A DNA stretch of 39,335 nucleotides, from NCBI GenBank assembly GCA_029238175.1, contig JAQWGO010000071.1, positions 1 to 39,335 on the forward strand, read 5' to 3'. The notes below the pieces were generated by a model. That model did not search any database. It had not been told where the DNA came from and saw only the letters and a list, made by a program, of their open reading frames with translations. The translations under genes and the position numbers were made by a program. Positions 1-7,430 of this stretch are shown one piece after another. This DNA is from Henriciella sp. Lineage in GTDB: Bacteria; Pseudomonadota; Alphaproteobacteria; Caulobacterales; Hyphomonadaceae. Position 1 is the first letter of the stretch. Each line of letters opens with the position of its first letter.

Positions 1-797
1 CGGCTGTGGTCGCAGCCATATCAGCTCTGATGATTGAAGACCCCGATGCGCTCGTGCTGCTCCTACCATCAGATCACCATATGGCTGACCCAGAAGGCTT
101 CAGGGCCGCTATCGCTGCAGCCGCCCCCGTAGCGGCGCAAGGCAAGATAACGACGTTCGGAATTTCTGCTCGCAGCCCGCACACTGGCTATGGCTATATC
201 CGCCAAGGTGAACAGATTAGCGGCAACGTGCGCGAATTCGACACTTTCGTAGAAAAGCCTGACCGCGAAACCGCTCAATCCTATCTCGATGATGGGCGCT
301 ATACATGGAATGCGGGCATCTTCCTCTATCCAGTAAAAACTATGCTGGCAGATTTGCAGGCCCACGCCCCTGACATTCTAGCCGAAAGTAAGAAAGCCTA
401 TGACGCAGCGCGCATTGACGGCCCAAGCGTGCACTTAGATGCCGCAGCCTTCGAAAAAATCCGCAGCGTCTCGATTGACTATGCCGTTATGGAAAAAACC
501 ACCAATGGCGCGGTTTACGCCCCACTAGAATGCGGATGGGATGATATTGGATCTTGGACAGCTGTTGCCGCGCTTTCCGCCGCTGACTCTAACCCTGATC
601 CTATGGTGATTGAAGTCGATACCAAAGGTTGCCACGTTCAGAGCGATGGCAAAATCCTAGTTACCGCTGTTGGCGTCGAAGACCTTGTCATTGTTGCACA
701 CGACAATATCGTACTGGTGTCCCACAAGGATCACGCCCAAGGCGTCAAAGCCGTCGTTGAAGAGCTTAGATCAGCCGGAATGACCGACTTCATCTAA
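1..797 (+). CDS. manC: Mannose-1-phosphate guanylyltransferase (5' partial)
   Basis: Makes GDP-mannose from mannose-1-phosphate and GTP in the cytoplasm, feeding polysaccharide or LPS synthesis. The frame is open to the left edge, so the N-terminal nucleotide-binding motif lies outside the window. The visible part has the family motifs: LLLPSDHH near the start, FVEKP about 80 residues in, WNAGIFLY, SIDYAVMEK and WDDIGSW. The protein stops soon after VVEELRSAGMTDFI, so it lacks the C-terminal phosphomannose isomerase domain of the long bifunctional type. It faces the CMP-sugar synthetase gene with only 4 bases between the stop codons. The family call is firm; the symbol follows the short guanylyltransferase type. 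Confidence 0.88.
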   Translation, partial: AVVAAISALMIEDPDALVLLLPSDHHMADPEGFRAAIAAAAPVAAQGKITTFGISARSPHTGYGYIRQGEQISGNVREFDTFVEKPDRETAQSYLDDGRYTWNAGIFLYPVKTMLADLQAHAPDILAESKKAYDAARIDGPSVHLDAAAFEKIRSVSIDYAVMEKTTNGAVYAPLECGWDDIGSWTAVAALSAADSNPDPMVIEVDTKGCHVQSDGKILVTAVGVEDLVIVAHDNIVLVSHKDHAQGVKAVVEELRSAGMTDFI

Positions 798-801
798 CGG
801 A

Positions 802-1473
802 TTATCCGCCCAAACCAGCTTCGGCCAGCGCTTTCAAAGCGCGATAATCTTCGTCATACTTAATAACCCAGCCTGACATACGCGATAGCGGGAAAAACCC
901 AATCTCGCCATGGAATGTCGCGCAGCGTCCGGCTTCATGTTCAGTAATATAAGATTGCGGCTTCCACCCTGTCAGCGACCATGACAGGCGTTGAATTGGC
1001 TCCAATGCCTGTGTCATACCCATATCCGTAAAGTCGAAATTCAGCTCTTTGCAGCCCATCATACAGTGGATCTGCTCATCAACACCTGACAGCAATGTAT
1101 CATGCTTGCCCTTCTTCATTTCATCAACGAAGGCGTTGATCTCATCAGGGTGCAAAAGCGGTGCTATTGAATGCATCTGCACCAGATAATCGCAGTCATG
1201 GTTTTTCAAAAACTCATGCACAAACACTTCGGACGTCGCCGTATCCACCGAAAGCTCTTCAGGACGCCTATGGAAATTAACGCCTTCCGCTTTGGCAAGA
1301 TCACCAAACACATCGCTTTCAGAATTGACCCAAACCTCATCAAAGCAATCTAGAGCTTTGGCTTTGCGCATCGCGCGCACGATCATCGGCACGCCATCAA
1401 TCTCCAGAAGGTTCTTCACCTTCAAGCGCTTAGAGCCGTACCGCGCTGGAATCATACAGATGACTTTGCCCAT
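802..1473 (-). CDS. Acylneuraminate cytidylyltransferase family protein (CMP-sugar synthetase)
   Basis: Activates an acidic nine-carbon or similar sugar with CTP, as in the NeuA/PseF/KdsB nucleotidyltransferase fold. The N-terminus MGKVICMIPARYGSKRL followed by KVKN is the CTP-binding signature (RxGSKRLxxKN). The start at 1473 is chosen because the motif begins two residues after the hydrophobic strand and a GAGG lies about 9 bases upstream; the frame is open further to 1533 without family character. The 223-residue length fits this family. The sugar (sialic, pseudaminic, legionaminic or other) cannot be told from sequence. With the GDP-mannose enzyme next door it suggests surface or flagellin glycan synthesis. 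Confidence 0.82.
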   Translation of the reverse strand: MGKVICMIPARYGSKRLKVKNLLEIDGVPMIVRAMRKAKALDCFDEVWVNSESDVFGDLAKAEGVNFHRRPEELSVDTATSEVFVHEFLKNHDCDYLVQMHSIAPLLHPDEINAFVDEMKKGKHDTLLSGVDEQIHCMMGCKELNFDFTDMGMTQALEPIQRLSWSLTGWKPQSYITEHEAGRCATFHGEIGFFPLSRMSGWVIKYDEDYRALKALAEAGLGG

Positions 1474-1614
1474 GAAATTATCCTCAAATTCTGGTTCGGC
1501 GGTGTCTCTTGCGAACAGCTGCCGATTTGGCAACGCCTTCCCGCGACGTTGGCTCTAGTCGCCAGCGTTCAAAAATGGTCCATAGGACCAGAAACAGATA
1601 TGTCAGGGACAATC

Positions 1615-2640
1615 ATGACCGACCAGATGCAGCACGTCGCGCTAACGACTTATTGTGAGGGCGCGCCCAAACTTTCCGACTTCGCAGTTGAAACAAAAGA
1701 CGCTCCAACCCCAAATGAGGGTCAATTCCGTGTACGTCATGTCTTCAACTCTGTGGATCCCGGCACGCGCTCCCGCCTGTCTGGCGGCGACAGTTATGCC
1801 GCTGCCCTTCCCCTTGGCAAACCGATAGACGGGTTCAGTGTCGGCGTGGTCGATATGTCTGAGAACCCTGAATATCCGGTCGGCACAAAAGTCTTTTGCG
1901 CCGGCGGGTGGCGCACCCATACAATACAAACAGGTAAAGGCTTCATCGACAAAGTACCTGAAATTCCGGGCATCCCGCTATCCCTATGGATTGGTGTCCT
2001 CGGCGTGCCAGGCCTAACCGCGTGGTTCGGACTGAAGACCGTCGCAAAGTTCAAAGCAGGCGACCGCGTCCTCGTCACGTCTGCTGCTGGCCCCGTTGGC
2101 GCAACAGCAGGCCAGCTCGCCAAAGCGAGCGGCGCAGAACAGGTGATCGGCATCGCTGGCAGCGACACAAAGTGCAAGTGGCTGGTAGAGGAGGCTGGCT
2201 TCGACCACGCGATCAACTACAAAACCACGCCTGACCTCGATGCCGCAATTCGTGAAGCGATGCCAAAAGGCGTCGACGTATTGTTTGACAATGTCGGCAA
2301 CGCAATGATCAACCGCGTCATGCCGATGATGCGCCTAAATGGCCGGATATGTGTCTCGGGCCAGGTCGCCGATTATAACCTAACCCCGGAAGAAACACCC
2401 GGTATCGTCAACACAAAACCCTTCATCACCCACCGCATTAACATGCAGGGCCTCGTCGTGTTTGACTTTGCCCGCGAGTTCCCAATTGCGCTAAACGAAA
2501 TGGCCACCTTGATAGGCAAAGGCGAGTTAAAACTCAAAGAAGAACGCTTCGAAGGCATAGACAAAATGCCGGAAGCCTTCTGCGGCCTGTTCAGAGGCGA
2601 AAACTTTGGCCGCCGGGTTGTGAAAGTTGGAGACGAATAA
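1615..2640 (+). CDS. Zinc-independent MDR-family NADP oxidoreductase
   Basis: A medium-chain reductase of the leukotriene B4 12-hydroxydehydrogenase / 2-alkenal (curcumin) reductase type, expected to reduce the double bond of alpha,beta-unsaturated carbonyl compounds with NADPH. Seen: an N-terminal GroES-like domain with PNEGQFRVRHVFNSVDPGTRSR, then a Rossmann domain with AAGPVGATAGQLAK and the NADP-binding stretch GIAGSDTKCKWLVEEAGFD. No structural or catalytic zinc cysteines are present. Of several in-frame ATGs I chose 1615, which has AGGGA five bases upstream and gives 341 residues, the family length. The stop overlaps the next gene's ATG (TAATG), so the two are translationally coupled, perhaps for fatty acid or aldehyde metabolism. 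Confidence 0.85.
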   Translation: MTDQMQHVALTTYCEGAPKLSDFAVETKDAPTPNEGQFRVRHVFNSVDPGTRSRLSGGDSYAAALPLGKPIDGFSVGVVDMSENPEYPVGTKVFCAGGWRTHTIQTGKGFIDKVPEIPGIPLSLWIGVLGVPGLTAWFGLKTVAKFKAGDRVLVTSAAGPVGATAGQLAKASGAEQVIGIAGSDTKCKWLVEEAGFDHAINYKTTPDLDAAIREAMPKGVDVLFDNVGNAMINRVMPMMRLNGRICVSGQVADYNLTPEETPGIVNTKPFITHRINMQGLVVFDFAREFPIALNEMATLIGKGELKLKEERFEGIDKMPEAFCGLFRGENFGRRVVKVGDE

Positions 2641-3452
2641 TGACCACCCCGTTCGACATCACCAAAGAAACCTATACCCGCTTTGAGTTTGCGCGCGATG
2701 GCAAAATCCTGACTGCCTCCATCGTATCCGACCACCCCGTCAACGGCGTCGATGCTGCCATGCATGAAGAGTTTGGCCGCGTCTTTTCCGAGCTACAGCG
2801 CGACAGCGAAAGCGACATCATCATCCTAACCGCCAAGGGCCGCGCCTTCTGTGCGGGCGGGGACTTTGATTGGTTTGATGAGCAGATCGCAAACCCCGCA
2901 AAGTTCCGCGATATTGCATGGGAGGCAAAGCGCATCGTCTCCTCCATCCTCGAAATGGAAAAGCCGATCATCTGCCGCCTAAACGGCGCAGCCGGGGGCC
3001 TCGGCGCCACGATTGCCCTCCTCTGCGACATCATTATCGCGGATGAGAAAGCCTTGATCGGCGATCCACACGTCAAAGTCGGCCTTGTCGCGGGCGACGG
3101 CGGCGCGCTGATCTGGCCGCAACTGATCGGCTATGCCAAAGCCAAAGAACTGCTGATGACAGGCGACATGCTGAAAGCCAGCGAAGCTAAAGAGCTAGGC
3201 CTCATCAACTATGCCGTCCCGACCGAGGAGCTGGACGCCAAAGTCGCCGAACTCGTCGGCAAGCTACAAGGCAACCCCCGCTGGGCCGTCCGCTGGACGA
3301 AAACGGTAGTGAACATTCCTCTCCGCGCGCTGGCCGCGCAAATGATGGACGCCGCCATCGGCTGGGAAAGCGTCTCAAACATCCACGATGACCGCAAAGA
3401 AGCGGTCGCAGCGTTCAGAGAAAAGCGAAAACCAAACCTGACGGGAGAATAA
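2640..3452 (+). CDS. Enoyl-CoA hydratase/isomerase (crotonase) family protein
   Basis: A crotonase-fold enzyme acting on a CoA thioester. The oxyanion-hole motif GRAFCAGGDF and the second loop LNGAAGGLGATIALLCD are clear. By alignment in my head with rat enoyl-CoA hydratase, the two catalytic glutamates are replaced: the E144 position reads Thr (GATIALLCD) and the E164 position reads His (DPHVKVG). An Asp follows in VAGDGG, as in other crotonase subgroups that use an Asp. It is therefore probably not a classical hydratase; isomerase, hydrolase or another chemistry is possible. It overlaps the preceding oxidoreductase by one base, suggesting a shared pathway. Confidence 0.85.
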   Translation: MTTPFDITKETYTRFEFARDGKILTASIVSDHPVNGVDAAMHEEFGRVFSELQRDSESDIIILTAKGRAFCAGGDFDWFDEQIANPAKFRDIAWEAKRIVSSILEMEKPIICRLNGAAGGLGATIALLCDIIIADEKALIGDPHVKVGLVAGDGGALIWPQLIGYAKAKELLMTGDMLKASEAKELGLINYAVPTEELDAKVAELVGKLQGNPRWAVRWTKTVVNIPLRALAAQMMDAAIGWESVSNIHDDRKEAVAAFREKRKPNLTGE

Positions 3453-3479
3453 GCCTTACTCTTTAGGGCATTCTACTGT

Positions 3480-3665
3480 CTATCGACCGTCGCCTCCATA
3501 TGTTGTACCCAGTATAGAGAACAAAGCACTATTCTGAGAGATAGCTAAAAGCTGACCCTCACAAAAAGCCCAACTTCGAGGAGCAAAATTCCCCGCAAAC
3601 AGTACGATTTGGCCTAAAAATGGTTCTGATATATCAACCACCAGTAGTTTAACTTCTGAACCCAC
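3480..3665 (-). pseudogene. Remnant of a phage tail-collar / microcystin-dependent protein gene
   Basis: Residues 13-61 (3480-3629) read SEPFLGQIVLFAGNFAPR then SWAFCEGQLLAISQNSALFS and ILGTTYGGDGR, the N-terminal part of the Phage Tail Collar domain (Pfam PF07484) found in MdpB-type proteins, normally about 170-180 residues long. The reading stops at TAG straight after GGDGR, where relatives continue with TTFALPDLRGR. The residue before SEPF is an ATA codon (3630-3632) where relatives start with ATG, so both the start and most of the body appear lost. The ATG at 3665 adds 11 residues unlike the family. It lies in an AT-rich gap tail-to-tail with the crotonase gene. I infer a decayed gene fragment left by an old insertion or deletion. 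Confidence 0.75.
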
Positions 3666-4090
3666 AGTGAGTTCACACCCTAAATTTCTGATAATGACTC
3701 TTGAGAAATAATCAACTGAAATTTCTATAAGGGCAAAAACTTATTCAACCTAAAGTCTGCGCATAATTGGCTTGCAATTTCGCAGCCAAAAAAATAAGCG
3801 TTTTAAAACAATGGGCTAGCTACACAACGCGCTGAGCTTTTATTATAACTCCAGCTCACACAACGTAGAAACTTATTGGAACCAGTATAAATTAATTAAT
3901 AATAACTAGGATCAAAAACTGACAGCACTGTTGTAGGCGCCTCAAAATTCGGCGTATCATTAACGTTATGACTATCGAAAACGTGTCCAATCCAAATCTG
4001 CCTGCTATTATAGTAGAGCCTCCTTCCGAAACGTCCTAAATCTATTCAAGAACTTGGTTCGCGACTTCTCTAAACGGGCAGATATTACCG
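3666..4090. other. AT-rich intergenic region without a recognisable gene
   Basis: About 425 bases between the tail-collar remnant and tsaE. Base composition is clearly more AT-rich than the flanking genes and no frame shows a family. A 23-codon ORF (3968-4039) exists but has no ribosome site and no similarity I know. The tsaE promoter must lie here, but no convincing -35/-10 pair stands out. The region looks like decayed DNA at an old insertion or deletion site. Confidence 0.5.
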
Positions 4091-4570
4091 ATGCCAGAAC
4101 TACTTGAAATACAGTTTATCACTAAGCACAAACTACAAACAGTTGCAGCGGTTATCGCCTACCACTGCACCGCTGATGATGTAATTTTGCTTGAGGGCAC
4201 TTTGGCAGCGGGAAAGACAACTTTTGTTGGATATATCGCTGAAGCATTAGGTGTAACAGAAGCTGTTGCCAGCCCCACCTATACAATTGCTCATACGTAC
4301 ACATCTAAATCTATGCCCATCCTGCACATGGACGTGTATCGGCTTTCGGGCGTGGATGAGTATAAAGACCTTGGGTTTGAAGAAGAGTTTGAGCACCATT
4401 TGACCATTATCGAATGGGGCAAAAAAGTTGAAAGACTACACCCAGACAACCTGACCATCACGCTTGAGATTGATAAAGACGATGACGAGTTGCGGACCAT
4501 CACATTCGCCTACTCATCTAAACGCTGGGCACCCGTCTTGTCAGATATATCTGCTGCACTAGAGAGTTAG
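4091..4570 (+). CDS. tsaE: tRNA threonylcarbamoyladenosine biosynthesis ATPase TsaE
   Basis: The small ATPase that works with TsaB and TsaD to put threonylcarbamoyl on A37 of ANN-decoding tRNAs. Seen: a P-loop GTLAAGKTT (G36, K42, T43; most relatives read GDLGAGKT), then SPTYTIAHTY, HMDVYRL and IIEWGKKVERLHP, in the usual TsaE order. The 159-residue length is normal. It starts a three-gene run: tsaB begins 4 bases after this stop. The ribosome site before 4091 is weak. The family call is firm. It sits beside an AT-rich remnant region, so lateral gain of the cluster is possible but not shown. Confidence 0.9.
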   Translation: MPELLEIQFITKHKLQTVAAVIAYHCTADDVILLEGTLAAGKTTFVGYIAEALGVTEAVASPTYTIAHTYTSKSMPILHMDVYRLSGVDEYKDLGFEEEFEHHLTIIEWGKKVERLHPDNLTITLEIDKDDDELRTITFAYSSKRWAPVLSDISAALES

Positions 4571-4573
4571 CCA

Positions 4574-5224
4574 ATGTCTATTGGCCTTCTTATCGATACA
4601 TCCACGCAAGCGCGGTATGTCGCTCTTGCGGGTGCCGACGCTGACGTGAGCCGGTTTGATATCGGTGCGCGCGATGATTTGGCGACAAGCCTTCCAGAGG
4701 CGATCAAATCGCTTTTAAGCAACGCTGCGATCAGCCTGCAAGACGTTACTTTTATCGCCGTGAATATCGGGCCGGGTGGGCTTAGTGCAACGCGGTCTGG
4801 TGTGTCCTTCGCCAACGCGCTGCGCTATGGGTTAAGCATCCCATTAATCGCTATTCGCCGGTTTGAAATCATCGGCTCATACGGTCATCAAGTGAGCAAA
4901 AAATCGGTACTTTGCGTTCAACGCGGGCCCGAAGGGCAAGGATTTGTGGCCGTCTATGACGAGACCGGGCTGCACTCCAACAGTTTTGGCGAGCTAGATG
5001 ATATCCTTGAATGTACCCCGAACCTGACATTGAGCCGCGTCCTCATTGGGCAATTACCCAAAGGGGCACCGGATCGACTGCTAGAGATGGACATAGTTTC
5101 GAGCGACGATCTTGAAGCTTTAAGCAAAACCTTCGCTGAGCTTGCAGTTCAAAAACTGGCGAGCGGCGACGGCGTCAATGAGCCCGTGCAAGCACTGAAT
5201 GAGTCTTCGGTGGAGTTTGCATAA
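4574..5224 (+). CDS. tsaB: tRNA threonylcarbamoyladenosine biosynthesis protein TsaB
   Basis: A TsaD-like ASKHA-fold protein that dimerises with TsaD as a scaffold rather than a catalyst. The N-terminus MSIGLLIDTSTQARYVAL and the segment VNIGPGGLSATRSGVSFANA match the family pattern (usual form GPGSFTGLRIG), though the sequence is divergent. The 216-residue length is normal. It follows tsaE by 3 intervening bases, and its TAA overlaps the tsaD ATG (TAATG at 5222-5226), so the three are almost certainly one transcript with coupled translation. Identity rests on the weak family motifs plus the strong context. Confidence 0.85.
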   Translation: MSIGLLIDTSTQARYVALAGADADVSRFDIGARDDLATSLPEAIKSLLSNAAISLQDVTFIAVNIGPGGLSATRSGVSFANALRYGLSIPLIAIRRFEIIGSYGHQVSKKSVLCVQRGPEGQGFVAVYDETGLHSNSFGELDDILECTPNLTLSRVLIGQLPKGAPDRLLEMDIVSSDDLEALSKTFAELAVQKLASGDGVNEPVQALNESSVEFA

Positions 5225-6219
5225 TGGAAGCTGAAATCATCCTCGGCATTGAATCGTCTTGCGACGATACCGCGATTGCGATTGTGACACGCGAAGGCAA
5301 AGTTCTGGCATCCTCAATCGCGGGACAAGAAGACGTCCATCGCAATTTTGGCGGCGTCTACCCAGAGTTTTCCAGCCGCGCTCATGTGCAGTCCATCCTG
5401 CCCGCCATCCAAGACACGTTTGCGAAATCGGGACTAAATCCAGAAGACATCGATGCTATTGGCGTTACCCGCGGACCCGGCCTAATTGGTTCGCTCCTGA
5501 TCGGGCTAACCACCGCCAGCGCCCTAGGTCTCGCATGGGACAAGCCGGTGATCGGGATCAACCATTTGCGCGGTCATTTGCGCAGCGCTGATCTCGAGGA
5601 AAAACGTTTGGAATACCCTGCCCTTATGCTGCTGGTTTCAGGCGGCCATACTTTGCTGGCTTATCTGCCAAACAAGACAGACATAAAAATCCTAGGCACC
5701 ACACGGGATGATTCTGTCGGCGAAGCTTACGACAAAGTCGCCCGGATGATGGACCTCGGGTTTCCAGGCGGCCCAGAAATCGACCGCCTGGCAATGGCTG
5801 GTGAGGCTGTGATTAAATTTCCAAGGCCGCTCTTGCATGAAGGGCTTGAGTTCTCATTCTCGGGCCTGAAGTCATCAGTAAGACGCTATATCGATAGCGG
5901 CGAACCTTATGAGCCGCAAAATCTCGCTGCATCCTTCACTGCGGCCTGTATGGATGTCCTCGTCGCTAAATCGCGCAAAGCCATCAAAGCGCATGATGTA
6001 AAATCCTTCGCGATTGTCGGCGGTGTTTCGGCAAGCAAGCAATTGCGAGGCGTCATGGCCGAGCTTTGCGAGGAATTGAACGTAAAGCTCTGCGTACCGC
6101 CCCTGACATGGTCGACCGATAATGCCGCGATGATCGCTCTTGCGACATTCGACTATATCGACGCCGGGGTCATGCCAGAACCCAAAGGGACTGCGCGTCT
6201 ATCCGCAGAAGACTATTAG
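5224..6219 (+). CDS. tsaD: tRNA N6-adenosine threonylcarbamoyltransferase TsaD
   Basis: The catalytic subunit that transfers the threonylcarbamoyl group to tRNA A37. Seen: the N-terminal GIESSCDDTAIAIV, the metal-binding histidines in NHLRGH (H114, H118; most relatives read HMEGH, so the middle Glu is Arg here), LVSGGHTLL, GEAYDKVARMM, GFPGGPEIDRLA, FSFSGLKSSVRR and VGGVSASKQLR. The 331-residue length is close to the roughly 340 of E. coli. It overlaps tsaB by one base. Only TsaC/TsaC2, which makes the intermediate, is missing from the cluster and must be elsewhere. Confidence 0.95.
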   Translation: MEAEIILGIESSCDDTAIAIVTREGKVLASSIAGQEDVHRNFGGVYPEFSSRAHVQSILPAIQDTFAKSGLNPEDIDAIGVTRGPGLIGSLLIGLTTASALGLAWDKPVIGINHLRGHLRSADLEEKRLEYPALMLLVSGGHTLLAYLPNKTDIKILGTTRDDSVGEAYDKVARMMDLGFPGGPEIDRLAMAGEAVIKFPRPLLHEGLEFSFSGLKSSVRRYIDSGEPYEPQNLAASFTAACMDVLVAKSRKAIKAHDVKSFAIVGGVSASKQLRGVMAELCEELNVKLCVPPLTWSTDNAAMIALATFDYIDAGVMPEPKGTARLSAEDY

Positions 6220-6223
6220 TCGA

Positions 6224-7267
6224 TCAAGACTCAACCTCTTCAAAGCCTGGCGGGGTAGAAACTTCGTCAATCAACTCCAAGCCAAAGCGCTGATCAGACA
6301 GCTTGCGCAATGAAGACAGGAATTGTTTGCCCGCCGACACGCCGTCGCCACTGAATTTGGTCGAAAGATCAGCAGACTTTGCATAAAGAGACTGCGCCAC
6401 CTCAAAGTCGCTAGACGCTTCTGCGCAAGCGCCCATATTGTGCACGACAGCAGGCGCCTCGGGATATTCAGCGGACATCGAGGTCCACAAGCTACACGAA
6501 GCAAACGGGTCCTTGTGAGATATTTCAAGCGCCTGTTCAAAGCGTGGGTCAGCTTTCACCAAAGGATCTAATGCTTCGGTGATGAATGTCGCCTTCACCG
6601 TTGCATTGCGCGGTGCAATATCAACCCGGATAGGCCTTAGCGTCTCACTCAAAGCACTACGTATCAGGTCAGCTGGTGCGCCAAGACCGGCAAATTCCAG
6701 CGGATGTTCACCGTGACGGCGATATTTAATGCGGCCATCTTTACCTTCCCGGCCGATCTCATGGCAGTTTTCACGGCTGGCATCACCTGAATAGGTTCCT
6801 GTGAAAACGACATCCCCTGTATCCGCATCAATCAGGCGGGGCTGGACGCTAACAACGACACGTTCAGCGACACACAGCTCCTCAATATCAATCCGCGTTT
6901 CGCAATCGAATATGCCGTCCCATTCCACGCACTTACTTCGGGTGCGATAATGCTCGTCCCAGCTGTAATCATCAATGTTGACTTCGCCAGTATAGGTGCC
7001 GGCATAGTGCTCGCCCGGAACACCTGCGCGGAAGTCCGCAAGCGTAAACCAAGGCTGGCCATCAAATGTTGTATTCGCCAACATCGCTTCAAAGCGGCGC
7101 GCATACCAACGGCCCGCAGGACCACGAAAGCGATCAACCTGCACTGTCCGCGTCGCGGCGGCATCAGCGCTGGTCGCCATAAGTCGTGCTTCATACTCAA
7201 TACCCGGCGTTGCACAGGCCGTGACGGCTGAAAGGGTAATTACACTTGCGAAGACTGACTTATTCAT
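6224..7267 (-). CDS. Hypothetical lipoprotein with Cys-rich middle and helical C-terminus
   Basis: I do not recognise a named family. The N-terminus MNKSVFASVITLSAVTAC has a lipobox (VTAC, Cys18), so it should be an anchored lipoprotein. The middle carries several cysteines (SKCVEW, DGIFDCET, IEELCVAE) and a strand-rich stretch, VVVSVQPRLIDADTGDVVFT, reminiscent of CsgG-like outer-membrane proteins, where such a phrase is common. The last 90 residues look helical and TPR-like (EALEISHK to DFEVAQSLYAKSADLS). It converges with tsaD with 4 bases between stops and is divergent from the old yellow enzyme gene. Function unknown; the CsgG resemblance is only a hint. Confidence 0.7.
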   Translation of the reverse strand: MNKSVFASVITLSAVTACATPGIEYEARLMATSADAAATRTVQVDRFRGPAGRWYARRFEAMLANTTFDGQPWFTLADFRAGVPGEHYAGTYTGEVNIDDYSWDEHYRTRSKCVEWDGIFDCETRIDIEELCVAERVVVSVQPRLIDADTGDVVFTGTYSGDASRENCHEIGREGKDGRIKYRRHGEHPLEFAGLGAPADLIRSALSETLRPIRVDIAPRNATVKATFITEALDPLVKADPRFEQALEISHKDPFASCSLWTSMSAEYPEAPAVVHNMGACAEASSDFEVAQSLYAKSADLSTKFSGDGVSAGKQFLSSLRKLSDQRFGLELIDEVSTPPGFEEVES

Positions 7268-7311
7268 GACTTTCGTCCTTAGCTTTTATAACAGCAAGCT
7301 TGCGCGGCGGG

Positions 7312-7331
7312 CCTGAATACGACCTGAATAC
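7312..7331. repeat. Tandem direct repeat in a divergent promoter region
   Basis: CCTGAATAC occurs at 7312-7320 and again at 7323-7331, an 11-base period, about one helical turn. It lies between the divergent lipoprotein gene (start 7267) and the old yellow enzyme gene (start 7431), followed by the AT-rich stretch TTATATATAG. The position and spacing fit a regulator-binding site, but no regulator is known and chance cannot be excluded. Confidence 0.35.
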
Positions 7332-7430
7332 ATTAGGTTATATATAGGGCAGGAACATGACGCCGGGGCAGTCTTGAAGCCCAGCACCGCACCCCGCACA
7401 TAGATCAGGAACCAGAACACAGGATTTAGA

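Noticed and set aside
1794-2216. 140-residue ORF on the minus strand inside the MDR oxidoreductase gene
   Set aside because: It is an antisense shadow of a strong gene with no family features of its own.
3968-4039. 23-codon ORF in the AT-rich gap before tsaE
   Set aside because: No ribosome site and no recognisable similarity; likely chance.
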